From Daucus carota subsp. sativus (lineage: Eukaryota > Streptophyta > Magnoliopsida > Apiales > Apiaceae), in assembly GCF_001625215.2 (NCBI RefSeq), contig NC_030386.2, positions 23,716,545 to 23,780,544 of the forward strand: DNA of 64,000 nt. Reading direction: 5' to 3'. Below, one piece after another: positions 12,601 to 23,337 of this stretch (positions within the stretch are counted from its first letter, which is position 1; every line of letters begins with the position of its first letter). The notes under the pieces were generated by a model, which saw only the letters and a program-made list of their open reading frames with translations, made no database searches and was not told where the DNA came from. The translations under genes were made by a program, and so were the position numbers.

Positions 12601-12865
12601 ACTGACATATATTTCGCAAGAACCAGTGACGACTGACGAGGCTTCGTGGTGTTTTACTCTAAAACAATTCATAGGCTGAAGTAAACAGAAAATGATACTT
12701 TAATTGAATATATATTCGGTCCTGTTTGGGGCAACTCTTTTTTATAATTTAAAATTTTAATTTTTGAAAAATATACATTTTTTATAATATTTTAGATATA
12801 AATATTAAGGAGGTGTTTTATAAATATGTCGTTCTTTTCAAAGTTATTAATATTAGTAAACTTTG

Positions 12866-13095
12866 CATGCAGATGGCCATTACGAAGACTCGTCATCAGA
12901 AACATAGAAGAGACTGAGACAATCTTTCCACTCAAGAGCCTTCAATTCTCAGCTTTCGGAACAAAACTTGTCCTGAACCTCACATTTTCGTGAGAAATTT
13001 TTCTTGCTTTGGCAAAGCCTCAGAGATTCCCTTCACTCCATGACCTTTCTTAACTGCAAAATGTGTGTAATCATCGGAATAAGATATGGAGCCAT
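12866..13095 (-). pseudogene. C2'H/F6'H exon-1 relic
   Basis: The minus strand from ATG at 13095 aligns by eye with exon 1 of the intact gene at 22715. The MAPYS-like start, [19 protein letters not shown], is followed by a jump from the LPKQ codons to the SQENSPT codons, deleting about 80 codons. The remaining exon 1 then runs to the GCATGCAAA exon end at about 12866. Small indels put the pieces in different frames, and there are stops. No exon 2 is found before the duplicated 3' flank at about 12600. The gene cannot encode an enzyme. Confidence 0.8.
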
Positions 13096-13630
13096 CGAAT
13101 TCGAAAAGTAATGCACCTGAAAATTTAATATCAAATAATTTGGTGTTTAATTATTTAGAAATGATATAACAATAGAGGCTACTTATAAGCTTTGTATTTC
13201 TATCAACAAAATCCTTGGCAACAAGCGGCCCGGTTTTTTCTTTCCTGCTATACCTAATGTGTGAGGCAGCCGACTATGTAGACGCACGCACCCAAAAGAA
13301 ACTATCGAACGTACATACATTCTGAGTAAGAAAGTACTGGTTGTGAATTTCAGGCGCTCTACAATAGTACGTACAAGATTAGGATTGACGACGATAGGTC
13401 TGCAGAAATAACATGTGCAAATCAAGCATATTGCTAAGTTTCAACGTTGTACTTACGGCGCGGTTCTTCCAGGAAAGTGTTAGTGTAGACTATGTGATGT
13501 GTCCTGTTTTTCCTGAGCCGGTCCCTTCTTGTAGAGTATGTCATTATCCGCTAAATAAGGATATCCTACTTATGTTTTTTTTTCCCTTCAATATTTAATA
13601 AGCTAACTATAGTGTCAAAAATAGTAAGCG

Positions 13631-13649
13631 CCCCCCCCCCCCCCCCCCC
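13631..13649 (+). repeat. Poly-C tract (19 C)
   Basis: An uninterrupted run of C immediately before a hAT-type insertion. Such long C-runs are unusual in this AT-rich setting. The length is likely polymorphic or a sequencing uncertainty. Confidence 0.9.
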
Positions 13650-13665
13650 GACTGAAACTGAGAAT

Positions 13666-14399
13666 TAGGGGTGAGCATCGGGCGGTTTGGGTGGTTTGGA
13701 GGGTCTAAACCAAACCAAACCGAAAAAATCGGTTTTTCAAAATTTCAATACAAAACCAAACCATTATGTTTAAAATCCAAACCAAACCAATCCGTTTAAA
13801 ACGGTTTGGTTCGGTTTGGTCTCGGTTTAAACCGTTTTTTATATGTAAAACAAAGTTAGCAACAAAATTAAATTTTGACTTGAAAAATAAGGAATGAAAA
13901 ATTCAATTTATATATTCTATTTAATCATATTTAAAGAGGATACAAGAATATATTAGCTTGATAAATAAAAAGAGATGGAAGAAAATAAAAAAAATGTGAT
14001 TCGCATACTTTTATGAAAATATAAATAAAAAGAATGGATCGAAACATAATACATACATCAAAATTAATATAATAAAATATAATAAATAATATTTGTGAAA
14101 AAAATCTTTACTAGAATACCTTTTATATGTTTAAGATTTTACATTTTTTTTGTAGATTATAATTTTACTTTTAATAATACATTATTAGTACATGTATATT
14201 AATGTTTAAATTTACACATTCGGTTCGGTTCGGATTTATCGGTTGGTTTGGAGGTAAAAACCGAAACCAAACCGAATTATTTCGGTTTTTATAATTTGAA
14301 ACCATAACCAAACCAAACCGTTATTAAACCGTTAAATTCGGTTTGAACGGATTGGATCGGCCGGTTTCGGTCGGTTTGGAGAATTTTTGCTCACCCCTA
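13666..14399. mobile_element. Non-autonomous hAT element, 734 bp, perfect 8-bp TSD
   Basis: The element runs from TAGGGGTGAGCA to TGCTCACCCCTA (12-bp perfect TIRs) and is flanked by the direct repeat CTGAGAAT (13658-13665 and 14400-14407). An 8-bp duplication with a TAGGGGTG-type terminus is diagnostic of hAT. Both subterminal zones are packed with AAACCG/CGGTTT repeats in opposite orientations, the kind of arrangement that binds hAT transposase. The centre is AT-rich and has no coding capacity. Confidence 0.9.
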
Positions 14400-14566
14400 C
14401 TGAGAATAGTGATTTTAATTTGTTTCGGAACTTTTACTTTTTTACCCAACAATTTAATCACTTATGAGTCTTAATTTACATCTCACTTCTAGTCCACTTA
14501 TTTATGTTAAATAAAAAAACACTTTTTTTAAAATTACTCAAACGGCCTAAGACGAGTAACTAAATA

Positions 14567-14812
14567 CTCCCCCGTCCCCCTCATTTGTTTACATTGGGGG
14601 ACGGGGGCTGGTATGCATTCTAATGCTTTCGTAAAATGTATTTGGATAAATTATTTTGAACTTTTTTTCTTCTGAATAAAAATTTGATGTATTAAATTTT
14701 TATAAAAAAAGAAAAAATTTAAAAATAAGCTATAGAACTATGTTTATATACGCCTTAAAATACGTGTCGAGTAGTGTGAAAAACTGTAAACAAATGAGGG
14801 GGACAGAGTGAG
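14567..14812. mobile_element. Stowaway-like MITE (246 bp)
   Basis: The ends CTCCCCCGTCCCCCTC and GAGGGGGACAGAGTGAG are flanked by TA on both sides. Subterminal ATTTGTTTACA pairs with TGTAAACAAAT. The interior resembles the elements at 18596 and 43191 (AAGTATACTTTATAGGAG-type block). Confidence 0.85.
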
Positions 14813-14994
14813 TATATAAAGTGAGAAGTAAAATGAAGCGTAAAACATTGTTTATTAAGATAATTTTACCGTTACATGTGATTTATAAATTAATATAAAA
14901 TATACAAGTAATAAAAAATGGAACATGAGAATGATGTAATTAGCTTTATCATGTCAAAACTTGCAAAAATAAAATAGCGATCCAATGTGATAAA

Positions 14995-15480
14995 TAGAGC
15001 TGTAAGCGAACCGAACTCGGACGAACTCTTATCGAACTCGAACAAAATCTTAACGAACCGAACAATGTTCGATAATTTTATCGGACAAAATTTTCTGTCC
15101 GAACTCGGTTCGGTAACGAACCGAACCGAACACGAACTGTTCGCGAACATGTCGAACCGAACCGAACATGAACCGAACACGAAATGTTCGCGAACAATGT
15201 ATATTTTTAATAATATTATATATTATATTTATATATAATATTATAAATATTTTATTTATTGTCGAACGAACACGAGCTTCTCTAACTCGAACCGAACACG
15301 AGCTTAACGAACCGAACACGAACCGATCATCCTAAAAATTCGGTTCGGTTCGTTAAGCTTATCGAACGGAAAGTGCTGTTCGAACTTGTGTTCGATAAGC
15401 TTACCGGACGAGCTTACCGAACTCGAACACGAACCGAACGGAACGAACTTACCGAACAGTTCGGTTCGTTTACGACTCTA
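14995..15480. mobile_element. Non-autonomous hAT-like element, 486 bp
   Basis: The left end TAGAGCTGTAAGCGAACCG and right end CGGTTCGTTTACGACTCTA are inverted repeats. Flanks GTGATAAA (14987-14994) and GTGATAGA (15481-15488) form a 7/8-matching target duplication. The interior is filled with GAACCGAACACGAAC/GTTCGGTTCG repeats in both orientations around an AT core. Several short open frames in it (poly-NRTEHEPN type) are translations of these repeats, not genes. Confidence 0.85.
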
Positions 15481-15593
15481 GTGATAGATGATGATGAGAA
15501 AAGGGAGCGCGGGCGAGGGATCTTAAATGTTCCCGGAAATAAAGGGTTTCCAAATTTAAATTTAAAATTGAAAATTCATGTATATTGATAAAA

Positions 15594-15788
15594 CGGTTTG
15601 GCTAGTGTGTGCCCATGGGCACATGCTAAGCACTAACATTAATAAAAATGGAGGGTTTTGATTGGTGTGGTTGTTGTAACTGCAGGGGGGGTCCACCATT
15701 ATTAAAGAAGGTAAGCCAATAGAAACCCTCCAATTTCATAAATTTTGGTGCTTAATGTGTGCCCATGGGCACACCATAGAAAAACCGA
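15594..15788. mobile_element. MITE, GTGTGCCCATGGGCACA ends
   Basis: The terminal parts carry GTGTGCCCATGGGCACA twice in inverted overall context, followed by a matching GCTAAGCAC/GTGCTTAAT pair. The flanks share TGATAAAA (15586-15593 and 15789-15796), an 8-bp candidate duplication. Related degenerate copies lie at about 1560-1790 and 2040-2230. There is no coding capacity. Confidence 0.7.
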
Positions 15789-15796
15789 TGATAAAA

Positions 15797-16200
15797 TCAT
15801 CAAAAAAATTTTAGTCGTATACATTGAAAGAATTAATGATTTTTGGACCAGATATTTAAGACGAAGATATCTTATATAAATATTATTTTTCTGAATATGT
15901 TTTTTATTTATAATATATAAAATTTATTTTTTCAAGTGATTATTTAATTTTATATTAATATGAAAATTAGGATCCTTAATTCGAAATTACATGGAGTGCC
16001 CAATATTTTTGCCGCGAGAGGAAAAACAAATAAAGGCAATTAGCAAATTAGCATGATTAGACAGCCTAAGTGGTGTGTTGTCTCGAGACACTCGAATTCG
16101 ACTCCGGCTCATCTCGAGAATTATTAGAATAGATACCAATTTGTTTGTTGTAAGAAATATCAGCCTGCATTTGTAAAAAAGAAAAAAGTAAAAAACTCAA
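15797..16200. other. Spacer upstream of the duplicated C2'H 3' flank
   Basis: AT-rich with no gene seen. A short palindrome-bearing stretch (TCTCGAGACA / CATCTCGAGA) lies at about 16080-16120. Confidence 0.4.
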
Positions 16201-16632
16201 ATTTGTAGTTTGGATCTAGTGGCATGAGTTGCCTATTCTTCAAAGTTCAAACTATCTTTCTAGTATGAAAGAGATGTAAATTGCAGGTGTAAAAATTCAA
16301 CTGACATGAATATCTCATTCCCTCTTTTTATTGTTATTGTCAAACATTCTCTTATGAGTTATGGGTTCAAATATCAACACTGACCATCGAGCTGAGCAAA
16401 GGAACCGGTGCAAGGGTTTCCACTTCCAGCCTTTAAACAATTGATAAAAACGAAGCAAGTCAAAAAGTATACAGAAAATGATAGATCAATAAATATATTA
16501 TATCAATACTAATATAAATTAATAATATAAATTAATAGTAATAAAGATATTACACTTTCTCCATCGTAATGATGTCCAAGTGACTTCTGTGAATTGACAA
16601 ATTAAACATATATATTTCCAATATCAGAATGA

Positions 16633-18080
16633 TCATATCTTAGCAAAGTCAATGGTCTCCTTCCCATCATGCCCTTTCCTGAAGAAATGTTTCACATAAT
16701 CCGAATACAAAACCTGCTTGTATATCGCTTTCTCTCCGTTCTTCAGCACCTCAGCTAGCGGGCCAATGATATCTCCTGGTCTGGGATTCACAAAAATAGG
16801 CACGGAAACTCTGTTGTTGCTTCCATTAGCAGCAACACGATGCTCAACACTCTTGTATTTACCATTACTCATGATCTGAAGAGCATCACCCACGTTGATT
16901 ACTATCGATCCGCTTATCGGAGGCACGTGGATCCACGCATCCGTCTCCATTTTGCCGACGAATAGTCCTCCGATATTGTCCTGAAGGAGAAATGTGAGTG
17001 TGGAGACATCAGAGTGACGCCCAACTCCAACTGTGAGCTCGGGGTTTGGGCAGATAGGATAGTAGTTGAGGTTGATTCTTTTGGAACCCATGAGAAGTGA
17101 TTGTTTTGAGTCCATGTCGTCCACATTTAGCTTCTGCATCAGGGCTTGTAGCAGCCACTTGACCACAAACTCAGACTTCTTCATGAATTGGATCGCCTCA
17201 TTTCTGAAATAATTAAATTATATAGTTAGAATGGGTCCAAGTTCCTGGCATAGGGACCAGTTAAGTAACATAAAATGTTCTGGATGAATATCCAGCCGTC
17301 AAAATTATAACATACGTTCAACGCTTTTTAAGCGTTGTGCAAGGTCTGTACTAACGCTTTTTAACCGTTATACGAGGGTATTTAACCCCAACTGTTGTAT
17401 GTATTTAACTTTTATTTTTATCCTGGCTGCTTATTCATCCAACGGTCAAGAATCTGTAAGTTAGGTTAACAAATCCCTGACATACATGTGTCACCGACCT
17501 GCAGTACCTAGAATAATGTGTGCATATAGCATGCAGATCGACCTAGCTACTATATTTTCACTAGTGGCAAACAAAATTTGAGGTGTAATTACATACTTGC
17601 ATGCGGCTGGCCAAAATGCGGAAGACTCTTCATCAGAGACATAGAAGAGACTGAGGTAGTCTTTCCACTCAAGGGCTTTTTCTGCTTTCGGGATAAAACT
17701 TGTTCCGAACCGAACATTTTTTGTCGGAGAATTTTCTTGCGAAAACTTGATTTTCTCCTCAGCAGGCAACTGAAAGAATCTCCGGGCGGCTTCCCTCACA
17801 TCCTCAAGAACTTCAATGGGGACTCCATGATTAACAATCTGAAAGAATCCCCACTTCTCCGCAGCATTCGCAATCTGATCAGCTACATTCGGATCATCCA
17901 AATTCGACATGTCGATCACGGGTATAGATTCTTTATCCAAAACTTTCGTCATGTCTATTCGCTCCTCGAGAGGTTGAATATATTGCTTTGGTAACGCTGG
18001 CCGAGCTCGGAGATGCCCTTAACACCATGCCCCTTTTTCACTGCAAAATGTGTGTAGTCATCTGAGAAGGATGCAGCCAT
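16633..18080 (-). pseudogene. C2'H/F6'H copy 1: 2-oxoglutarate dioxygenase gene with 4-bp frameshift
   Basis: The minus strand has exon 1 at 18080-17597 and exon 2 at 17203-16633, with a GT-AG intron. Its structure matches the intact copy at 22715-21456, and exon 2 has the same length (571 nt). Exon 1 is 484 instead of 488 nt: four bases (TCAA in gene sense) are missing between 17999 and 17998. After [14 protein letters not shown]...SELG the frame therefore runs to a stop (ORF end 17955). All later exon sequence is still open. It keeps HSDVS and EHRV for iron and RVSVPIF for 2-oxoglutarate. Translation from the downstream [14 protein letters not shown] (17952) would lack about the first 44 residues. 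The near-absence of other damage means the lesion is recent, or is an assembly or base-calling error. Family role: ortho-hydroxylation of p-coumaroyl/feruloyl-CoA in the cytosol, leading to umbelliferone or scopoletin. Its intron carries a ~277-bp insertion absent from the intact copy. Confidence 0.85.
17233..17508. mobile_element. Insertion in the intron of C2'H copy 1
   Basis: Compared with the intron of the intact copy, about 276 bp are extra here, bounded by TAGAAT on both sides (17227-17232 and 17509-17514). Inside, GGATGAATATCCAGCCGTCA pairs with TTATTCATCCAACGGTC, and short AACGCTTTTTAAGCGTT palindromes occur. The class is unknown. Confidence 0.5.
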
Positions 18081-18194
18081 TCTGTAGTAGTGCTGGATAT
18101 CAAATAACAAGTGCTTTGATTGTTTGTATGTAAGTGAATTTATTTGTATGTAGATAGGATGAACGATGAATTGTAATGCATGGAAGGAGAGGCT

Positions 18195-18201
18195 ATTTAT
18201 A
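18195..18201 (-). promoter_or_regulatory. TATA box of C2'H copy 1
   Basis: TATAAAT on the minus strand, 115 bp before the ATG at 18080. The same motif at the same relative place occurs before the intact copy (22821-22827), so the core promoter was duplicated with the gene. Confidence 0.6.
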
Positions 18202-18595
18202 CACTTTATTTGAGTTCCATGCATATGCAAATCGAATGGCAAATGAGTGCAACAACCACACAATTAATTTCCACGGCCGTCAAGTGCAACGCTCTCAAAC
18301 ACATACAAATAGGAACGAACACTCACTGTTTAAGTTTATTGTCTTACCCAGAACTATTTCTATTCTAATTAATCGCCTTATCTGAATTGATAACCTATCG
18401 GTATTGTTTGCGTTATGTCAAATAAGAATTGATTGCCTCGCATACTTGAAATTAAAATTTGTTGTACAGATGACAAATTGTATACAAACTTGGCTTCTGC
18501 AAGAAGTTGATTGATTTTTGTCTGTTGCCGTACCGTTTCTGCCATCGACTCGGATTGGATTAATTATCTCAACATTACCGATTAAGTAAAACATA

Positions 18596-18804
18596 CTCCA
18601 TCCATTTTGCCGATTGTTTACGTAACTCGTAAAGTATAGTTTGATGATGTATTTTTAATTTTTTCTTTTTCTGAATAAAAGTTTAAATGTCAAATTATTT
18701 TTCAGAAATTTTTTTAAAAAATATATATAATGTAAGTATACTTTATAGGAGGCTTAAAATGCGTGTCAAAAAGTAACGTAAAGAACCTGATGGGACGGAG
18801 GGAA
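18596..18804. mobile_element. Stowaway-like MITE (209 bp) in the C2'H copy 1 upstream region
   Basis: CTCCATCCATTTTGCC after TA and GATGGGACGGAGGGAA before TA. The subterminal TTGTTTACGTAA / GTAACGTAAAGAA pair is the usual one. It lies about 0.5 kb upstream of copy 1 and is absent from the matching position upstream of the intact copy. Confidence 0.8.
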
Positions 18805-18829
18805 TATATAGTAAGAGTTTTAGGATGGG

Positions 18830-19640
18830 ATGGACCCGGCCTAGACGGGTATAAGTGGGGCCTAGTAAGGTCATGGGGTGGATTCAGTGGGGCGAGTGTG
18901 GGTCCTAGTTGGGTGATGATGTACCTTTAAAATTGGGTGATGTCATTTAAATACAATTTCTCTTGGTCTGTATATGAATAATTGTTTACATAGGCTCTTA
19001 AAATAAAAATAGAAACCAATACAACTTAGTGATATTCTCAGTACAATTTAGTGATATTCTCTTCAGGATTTAGTGATCTGTGTTGCAGGAATTAGTGAAA
19101 ACTTGCTGAAACTGCTTAGAATCTTCAGATATGTTCACATTTTCAATTCAGATGATGGTGATGATGGTAGAGGTGAAGGTGGAGATGGAGGAATGACGAT
19201 TGTAGCGGAGGTCTGGGCGGCTTGAAGTAGGGGATTGGAGCGTCATCGGAATAGTGTCAGCTCCGCCATATTTTGAAGTTGAGCCGAGGTGGAGAAAGAA
19301 GTAGGAACGGGATTGAAGGAGGTTGAAGCAGCGACCAAGATGAGGTTGGTGAAGATGGAGGTGAAGATTGTGTTGTTAGAAAAATAATGGAGGTGGAGAT
19401 GGAGGTGATGGTTATGGAGGGGGTGAGCAGCATAGAGATGGCGGTGGTTATGGAGGAGGCGACGACGAAGATGTTGGCTGGGGCGGATTTGGAGGTGGGG
19501 TTGGTGAAAATGAAGGTGGAGATGAGGTTGTTTAAGAATTTAGTGGTATTTGTTTTTAGATTTAGTGATATTCCAGTTTAGTTTTTAGTTTGTAGAATAA
19601 AGAGGAATCTATTGTAGTAAGGCTTTATGTATATATGGTT
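18830..19640. other. Purine-skewed insertion-like block upstream of C2'H copy 1
   Basis: This ~0.8 kb segment has no counterpart upstream of the intact copy. It has repeated TTTAGTGATATTC near both sides (about 19025-19075 and 19540-19580) and a GGTGGAGATGGAGG-rich, strongly purine-biased centre (about 19140-19520). The 64-aa open frame inside (19387-19581) is low-complexity Met/Val/Glu and is not called as a gene. Origin unknown. Confidence 0.4.
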
Positions 19641-19849
19641 CCATTATGTATTTTTTTTCTAGATTCTATTTAAATCATATTAATAAATTTAATGAATTTA
19701 GATGCTAGATTTTATATATTAAGTTTAATTGGTGTAGAACTGTATGATTACGATCATTTTCTTTGAAAGATAAAGTTTCATAATAGTATTTTTTTTTGTT
19801 ATTCTTTTTTTTAAGGTGTTCTTTGTTGAGTGCAACCCATTATATTATA

Positions 19850-20130
19850 TAATAAAAAGTAAATTTTAATTATTACAGTCATACATAATTCTATTGTAAT
19901 ATATTCTTTTCCATAATTTTTGAATGACATAAGAACAACGTTTATATATTCGGTTAAATGTGAGTTAACTTCATTATAGAAAAGTCTAAAAATCAATTTG
20001 ACACGGCAGTGCCTTCTGAACCGTAACTTTCGGGTTCTCCTATGGCGAGGAGGCAAATTTCCCCACGCGAGAATTCAGATGTGAGGTTGTCCATGCATTT
20101 GGTGCTCGACGAAAAAGTTGGTCTATCAGT
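19850..20130. repeat. Duplicated 5' boundary block of the C2'H unit, copy 1
   Basis: CCGTAACTTTCGGGTTCTC and the following GCGAGAATTCAGATG-like sequence recur at about 24230-24370, upstream of the intact gene. This defines the 5' side of the tandem duplication (gene plus promoter plus distal flank). Confidence 0.75.
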
Positions 20131-21180
20131 CCGATTTTTTTTTTGAAATAAGGTCTATCAGTCCGATTAATTAAATTTAAAATTATGATTTATAATATAG
20201 TAACATGATTTTATAAGATAAATTAAAATTTTAACATACCTATTTAAATAATTTTGATTTATTAAACTTATGAGTTTTTAAAAATTTAATGATAAAAATA
20301 AGTGATAGAGGTAAATTATGACTTACAAATAATTTTTATCCAAAATATTTGAAAAATCAAGTTATTAAAAAAAATATCTCAAACTATTTGGTTTTAAATC
20401 AATTTTTGACTTGCTATTTTACTTTAAATAAGTTTATACATTATTACACAAACAAATACTTTTCAGTTTAGAACTGTATTACCCCCGGCTTATAGGAAAA
20501 CAAATAACTCCAGCATTTTTCATAAAAATAAAATTAGCATTTTTCTTATGTCTCTAACTTTTCTCGTAAAAGTGATAGAAAAGTGATAGTTTGTTATAAC
20601 TTCATACGCACAAAATTAAATATAAAATCATTCACAAAAATGATATGTATTAAATTTCAATTCTAACAATTTGATGTATTCATATAAATAGCACAAATTA
20701 AAGCATGCAATCTTCATTATCATGTCATTCCTTCAAAATTTTGTATAAAATTTTAAGCAGCATTACTATTACTATTATAAGAGATCATACTACTACATCC
20801 GCTGCGAATTTGCTTCGATCTATTTAAATCATAATTGAATTAAAATTGTTATTATAATATATTAATCATATCACTTGTACAAGTAGAGAACACTTCATTA
20901 TTCGACACTGACATCCAAAATTAACAAAATACCAATACGTAACACTTCGAACAAAAGCTTATGATTGATTGGTTTGTGTATAAACATTCCCAGCGTGTTT
21001 CAGGAAACAATCATATCTTAGCAAAATTCTTCTGCAATGCTCAATAACGTGACCTCAATTGAATAAGGAAATGATGAAATTAGCTATATTAAGACGAAAC
21101 TTATAAAAATAAAATAACTCACCCAACGATTAAGATGACGAGAAGAATAAACAATGGTAATTATTAGCAGATGCAAATCA
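20131..21180. other. Spacer between C2'H units
   Basis: Very AT-rich, with no gene. Two stretches recall other units of the array: about 20783-20840 resembles 11281-11340, and about 21070-21120 resembles 14930-14980. At about 21010-21030 the minus strand resembles the last codons of C2'H (TTTGCTAAGATATGA) in degraded form, perhaps a further scrap of the gene. Confidence 0.4.
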
Positions 21181-21455
21181 ACTCAAAATTGTAGTTTCGA
21201 TCTAGTGGTATGAGTTACCTTTCTAGTATGAAAGAGATGAAATTTGCAGGTGTAAATTTTCGCCTTACATGATTTCATTCCCTCGTTTTATCTTATCATT
21301 GTCAAACAATTGGTAATAAAACAAGCAAGTCAAAAGAATACAGAAAATGATCAAAAAATATATATTAATATCAATAAATAATTCCATTGCAATGATGTCC
21401 AAGTGACTTATATGAATTGACAAATGAAACAGATATTTTTCCAATATCAGCACGA

Positions 21456-22715
21456 TCATATCTTAGCAAAGTCAATGGTCTCCTTTCCGTCATGCCCTTT
21501 CCTGAAGAAATGTTTCACATAATCCGAATACAAAACCTGCTTGTACATCGCTTTCTCTCCGTTCCTTAGCACCTCAGGTAGCGGCCCAATGATATCTTCT
21601 GGTCTGGGATTCACAAAAATAGGCACCGAAACTCTGTTGTTGCTCCCATTAGCAGCGACACGATGCTCAACACTCTTGTATTTTCCATTACTCATGATTT
21701 GAAGAGCATCACCAACGTTGATTACTATCGATCCGCTTATCGGAGGCACGTGGATCCAGGCGTCGGTCTCCATTTTGCGGACGTAGAGTCCTCCGATATT
21801 GTCTTGAAGGAGAAATGTGAGTGTGGAGACATCGGAGTGACGCCCAACTCCCACTGTGAGCTCGGGGTTTGGGCAGATGGGATAGTAGTTGAGGTTGATT
21901 CTCTTGGAACCCATTAGGAGTGGTGCTTTTGAGTCCATGTTCTCCGCATTTAGCTTCTGCATCAGGGCTTGTAGCAGCCACTTGATCACAAACTCGGACT
22001 TCTTCATGAATTCTATCGCTTCGTTCCTGAAATAATTGAATTATACAGTAAGAATAATGTGTGCATATCAGCATGCAGATTTGCATGTATATTTGTAAAT
22101 CATAGACCTAGCCCCTCTGTTCCAGCAAGTTGTTTACGTTCACTGTAGTAACGTAAAAAACTTGCAGTGACAGAGGAGTGCTATATTTTCACTAACGACC
22201 AACCAAATTTTAAATGTAATTACATACTTGCATGCGGCTGGCCAAAATGTGGAAGACTCTTCGTCAGAAACATAGAAGAGACTGAGGTAGTCTTTCCACT
22301 CAAGGGCTTTTTCTGCTTTCGGAATAAAACTTGTTCCAAACCGAACATGTTTTGTGGGAGAATTTTCTTGCGAAAACTTGATCTTCTCGTCAGCAGGCAA
22401 CTGAAAGAAGCTCCGGGTGGCTTCCTTCACATCCTCAAGAACCTCAATGGGGACTCCATGATTAACAATCTGAAAGAATCCCCACTTCTCCGCAGCATTC
22501 GCAATCTGATCAGCCACATTCGGATCATCCAGATTCGACATATCGATCACGGGTATGGATTCTTTATCCAACACTTTCGTCATGTCTATTCGCTCCTCGA
22601 GAGGTTGAATATATTGCTTTGGTAACGCTTTGAGGCCGAGCTCGGAGATGCCCTTAACACCATGCCCCTTCTTTACAGCAAAATGTGTGTAGTCATCTGA
22701 GAAGGAGGGAGCCAT
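21456..22715 (-). CDS. p-coumaroyl/feruloyl-CoA ortho-hydroxylase (C2'H/F6'H), intact copy
   Basis: Exon 1 at 22715-22228 and exon 2 at 22026-21456 give 352 aa. Exon 1 ends after two bases of K163 and exon 2 continues in frame with [12 protein letters not shown]. The protein is an Fe(II)/2-oxoglutarate dioxygenase. The DIOX_N domain begins near residue 54 ([12 protein letters not shown]), and the catalytic 2OG-FeII_Oxy domain spans about 203-303. The iron ligands are H226, D228 (RHSDVS) and H284 (VEHRV); R294 and S296 (RVSVPIF) bind 2-oxoglutarate. Known family members hydroxylate the ortho position of hydroxycinnamoyl-CoA thioesters, which then lactonise to umbelliferone or scopoletin. [10 protein letters not shown] and the C-terminal DFAKI agree with the C2'H/F6'H clade. 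Substrate choice (coumaroyl or feruloyl) cannot be read from sequence alone. The length is normal. It is a tandem neighbour of the broken copy at 16633-18080. Confidence 0.92.
22111..22172. mobile_element. Tiny Stowaway-like hairpin in the C2'H intron
   Basis: About 62 bp, running from CCCCTCTGTTCC to GTGACAGAGGAG. The inner TTGTTTACGTT pairs with AACGTAAAAAACTTG. It is missing from the intron of copy 1 at the same place (GACCTAGCTACTATATTTTC there), so it inserted after the duplication. The end sequence resembles CTCCCTCTGTCC-type termini. Confidence 0.55.
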
Positions 22716-22820
22716 TGAGTAGTGTTGGATATCAAATATCAAGTGCTTTTGATTGTTTGAATGGAGTGAAAATTTTTTGTATGTAGATTGGATGAATTGA
22801 AATGCATGAAAGGATAGGCT

Positions 22821-22827
22821 ATTTATA
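22821..22827 (-). promoter_or_regulatory. TATA box of the intact C2'H
   Basis: TATAAAT on the minus strand, 106 bp before the ATG at 22715, giving a predicted 5' UTR of about 75-80 nt. Confidence 0.65.
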
Positions 22828-23066
22828 CAGTTTAAGTGAGCTCCATGCAAATGCAAATAGTATGGCGAATGAGTGCAACCACCGCGTTTTTAATTTCCAC
22901 CAGCCGCCAATTGCGACGCTCTCAGACACATTCGAATAAGTCACGAATAGTCACAGTTTAATTTTATTATCTTACACAGTACAGAACTATTTCGATTCTA
23001 ATCAATCGACTTATCTGAATTATTAACCGATCGATATTGTTTGGCGTATGTCAAAAATTGATGGAA

Positions 23067-23238
23067 AATGCTTGGTGCATATAATTGTGTACAAAAACAT
23101 GTATATAATGACATGTGGTGTATTTTAATTGGATGGCCCTCCTGCATTTACACCAACCACCCCAATTAAAATTCACCACATCACTTGTCACATCATTATA
23201 TACAAAAATTCTGTACACAATTATGTGCACCTAGCATT
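23067..23238. mobile_element. MITE upstream of the intact C2'H
   Basis: The outer ends AATGCTTGGTGCATATAA and TTATGTGCACCTAGCATT are inverted repeats, followed by further inverted matches (TTGTGTACA / TGTACACAA, and TATATAATGACATGT / ACATCATTATATA). It sits about 0.35 kb upstream of the start codon and is absent before copy 1, so it could affect promoter spacing. Confidence 0.7.
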
Positions 23239-23337
23239 ACTCAAAATTGATTGCCCCGCATACTTGAAACTAGAATTTGCTGCACAGACTTGACAAAATG
23301 TTTTATAGAAACTTGGCTTCTTTCAAAATAATTGAGG

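Noticed and set aside
12381..12608. 75-aa ORF (-)
   Set aside because: Overlaps duplicated non-coding 3' flank of the C2'H unit; no equivalent ORF in the other copies.
14890..15588. Several ORFs rich in Asn, Arg, Thr, Glu or Cys, Ser, Val, Arg
   Set aside because: Translations of GAACCGAACACGAA-type repeats of the hAT element.
19387..19581. 64-aa Met/Val/Glu-rich ORF
   Set aside because: Low-complexity product of a purine-rich repeat; no start context or homologue recognised.
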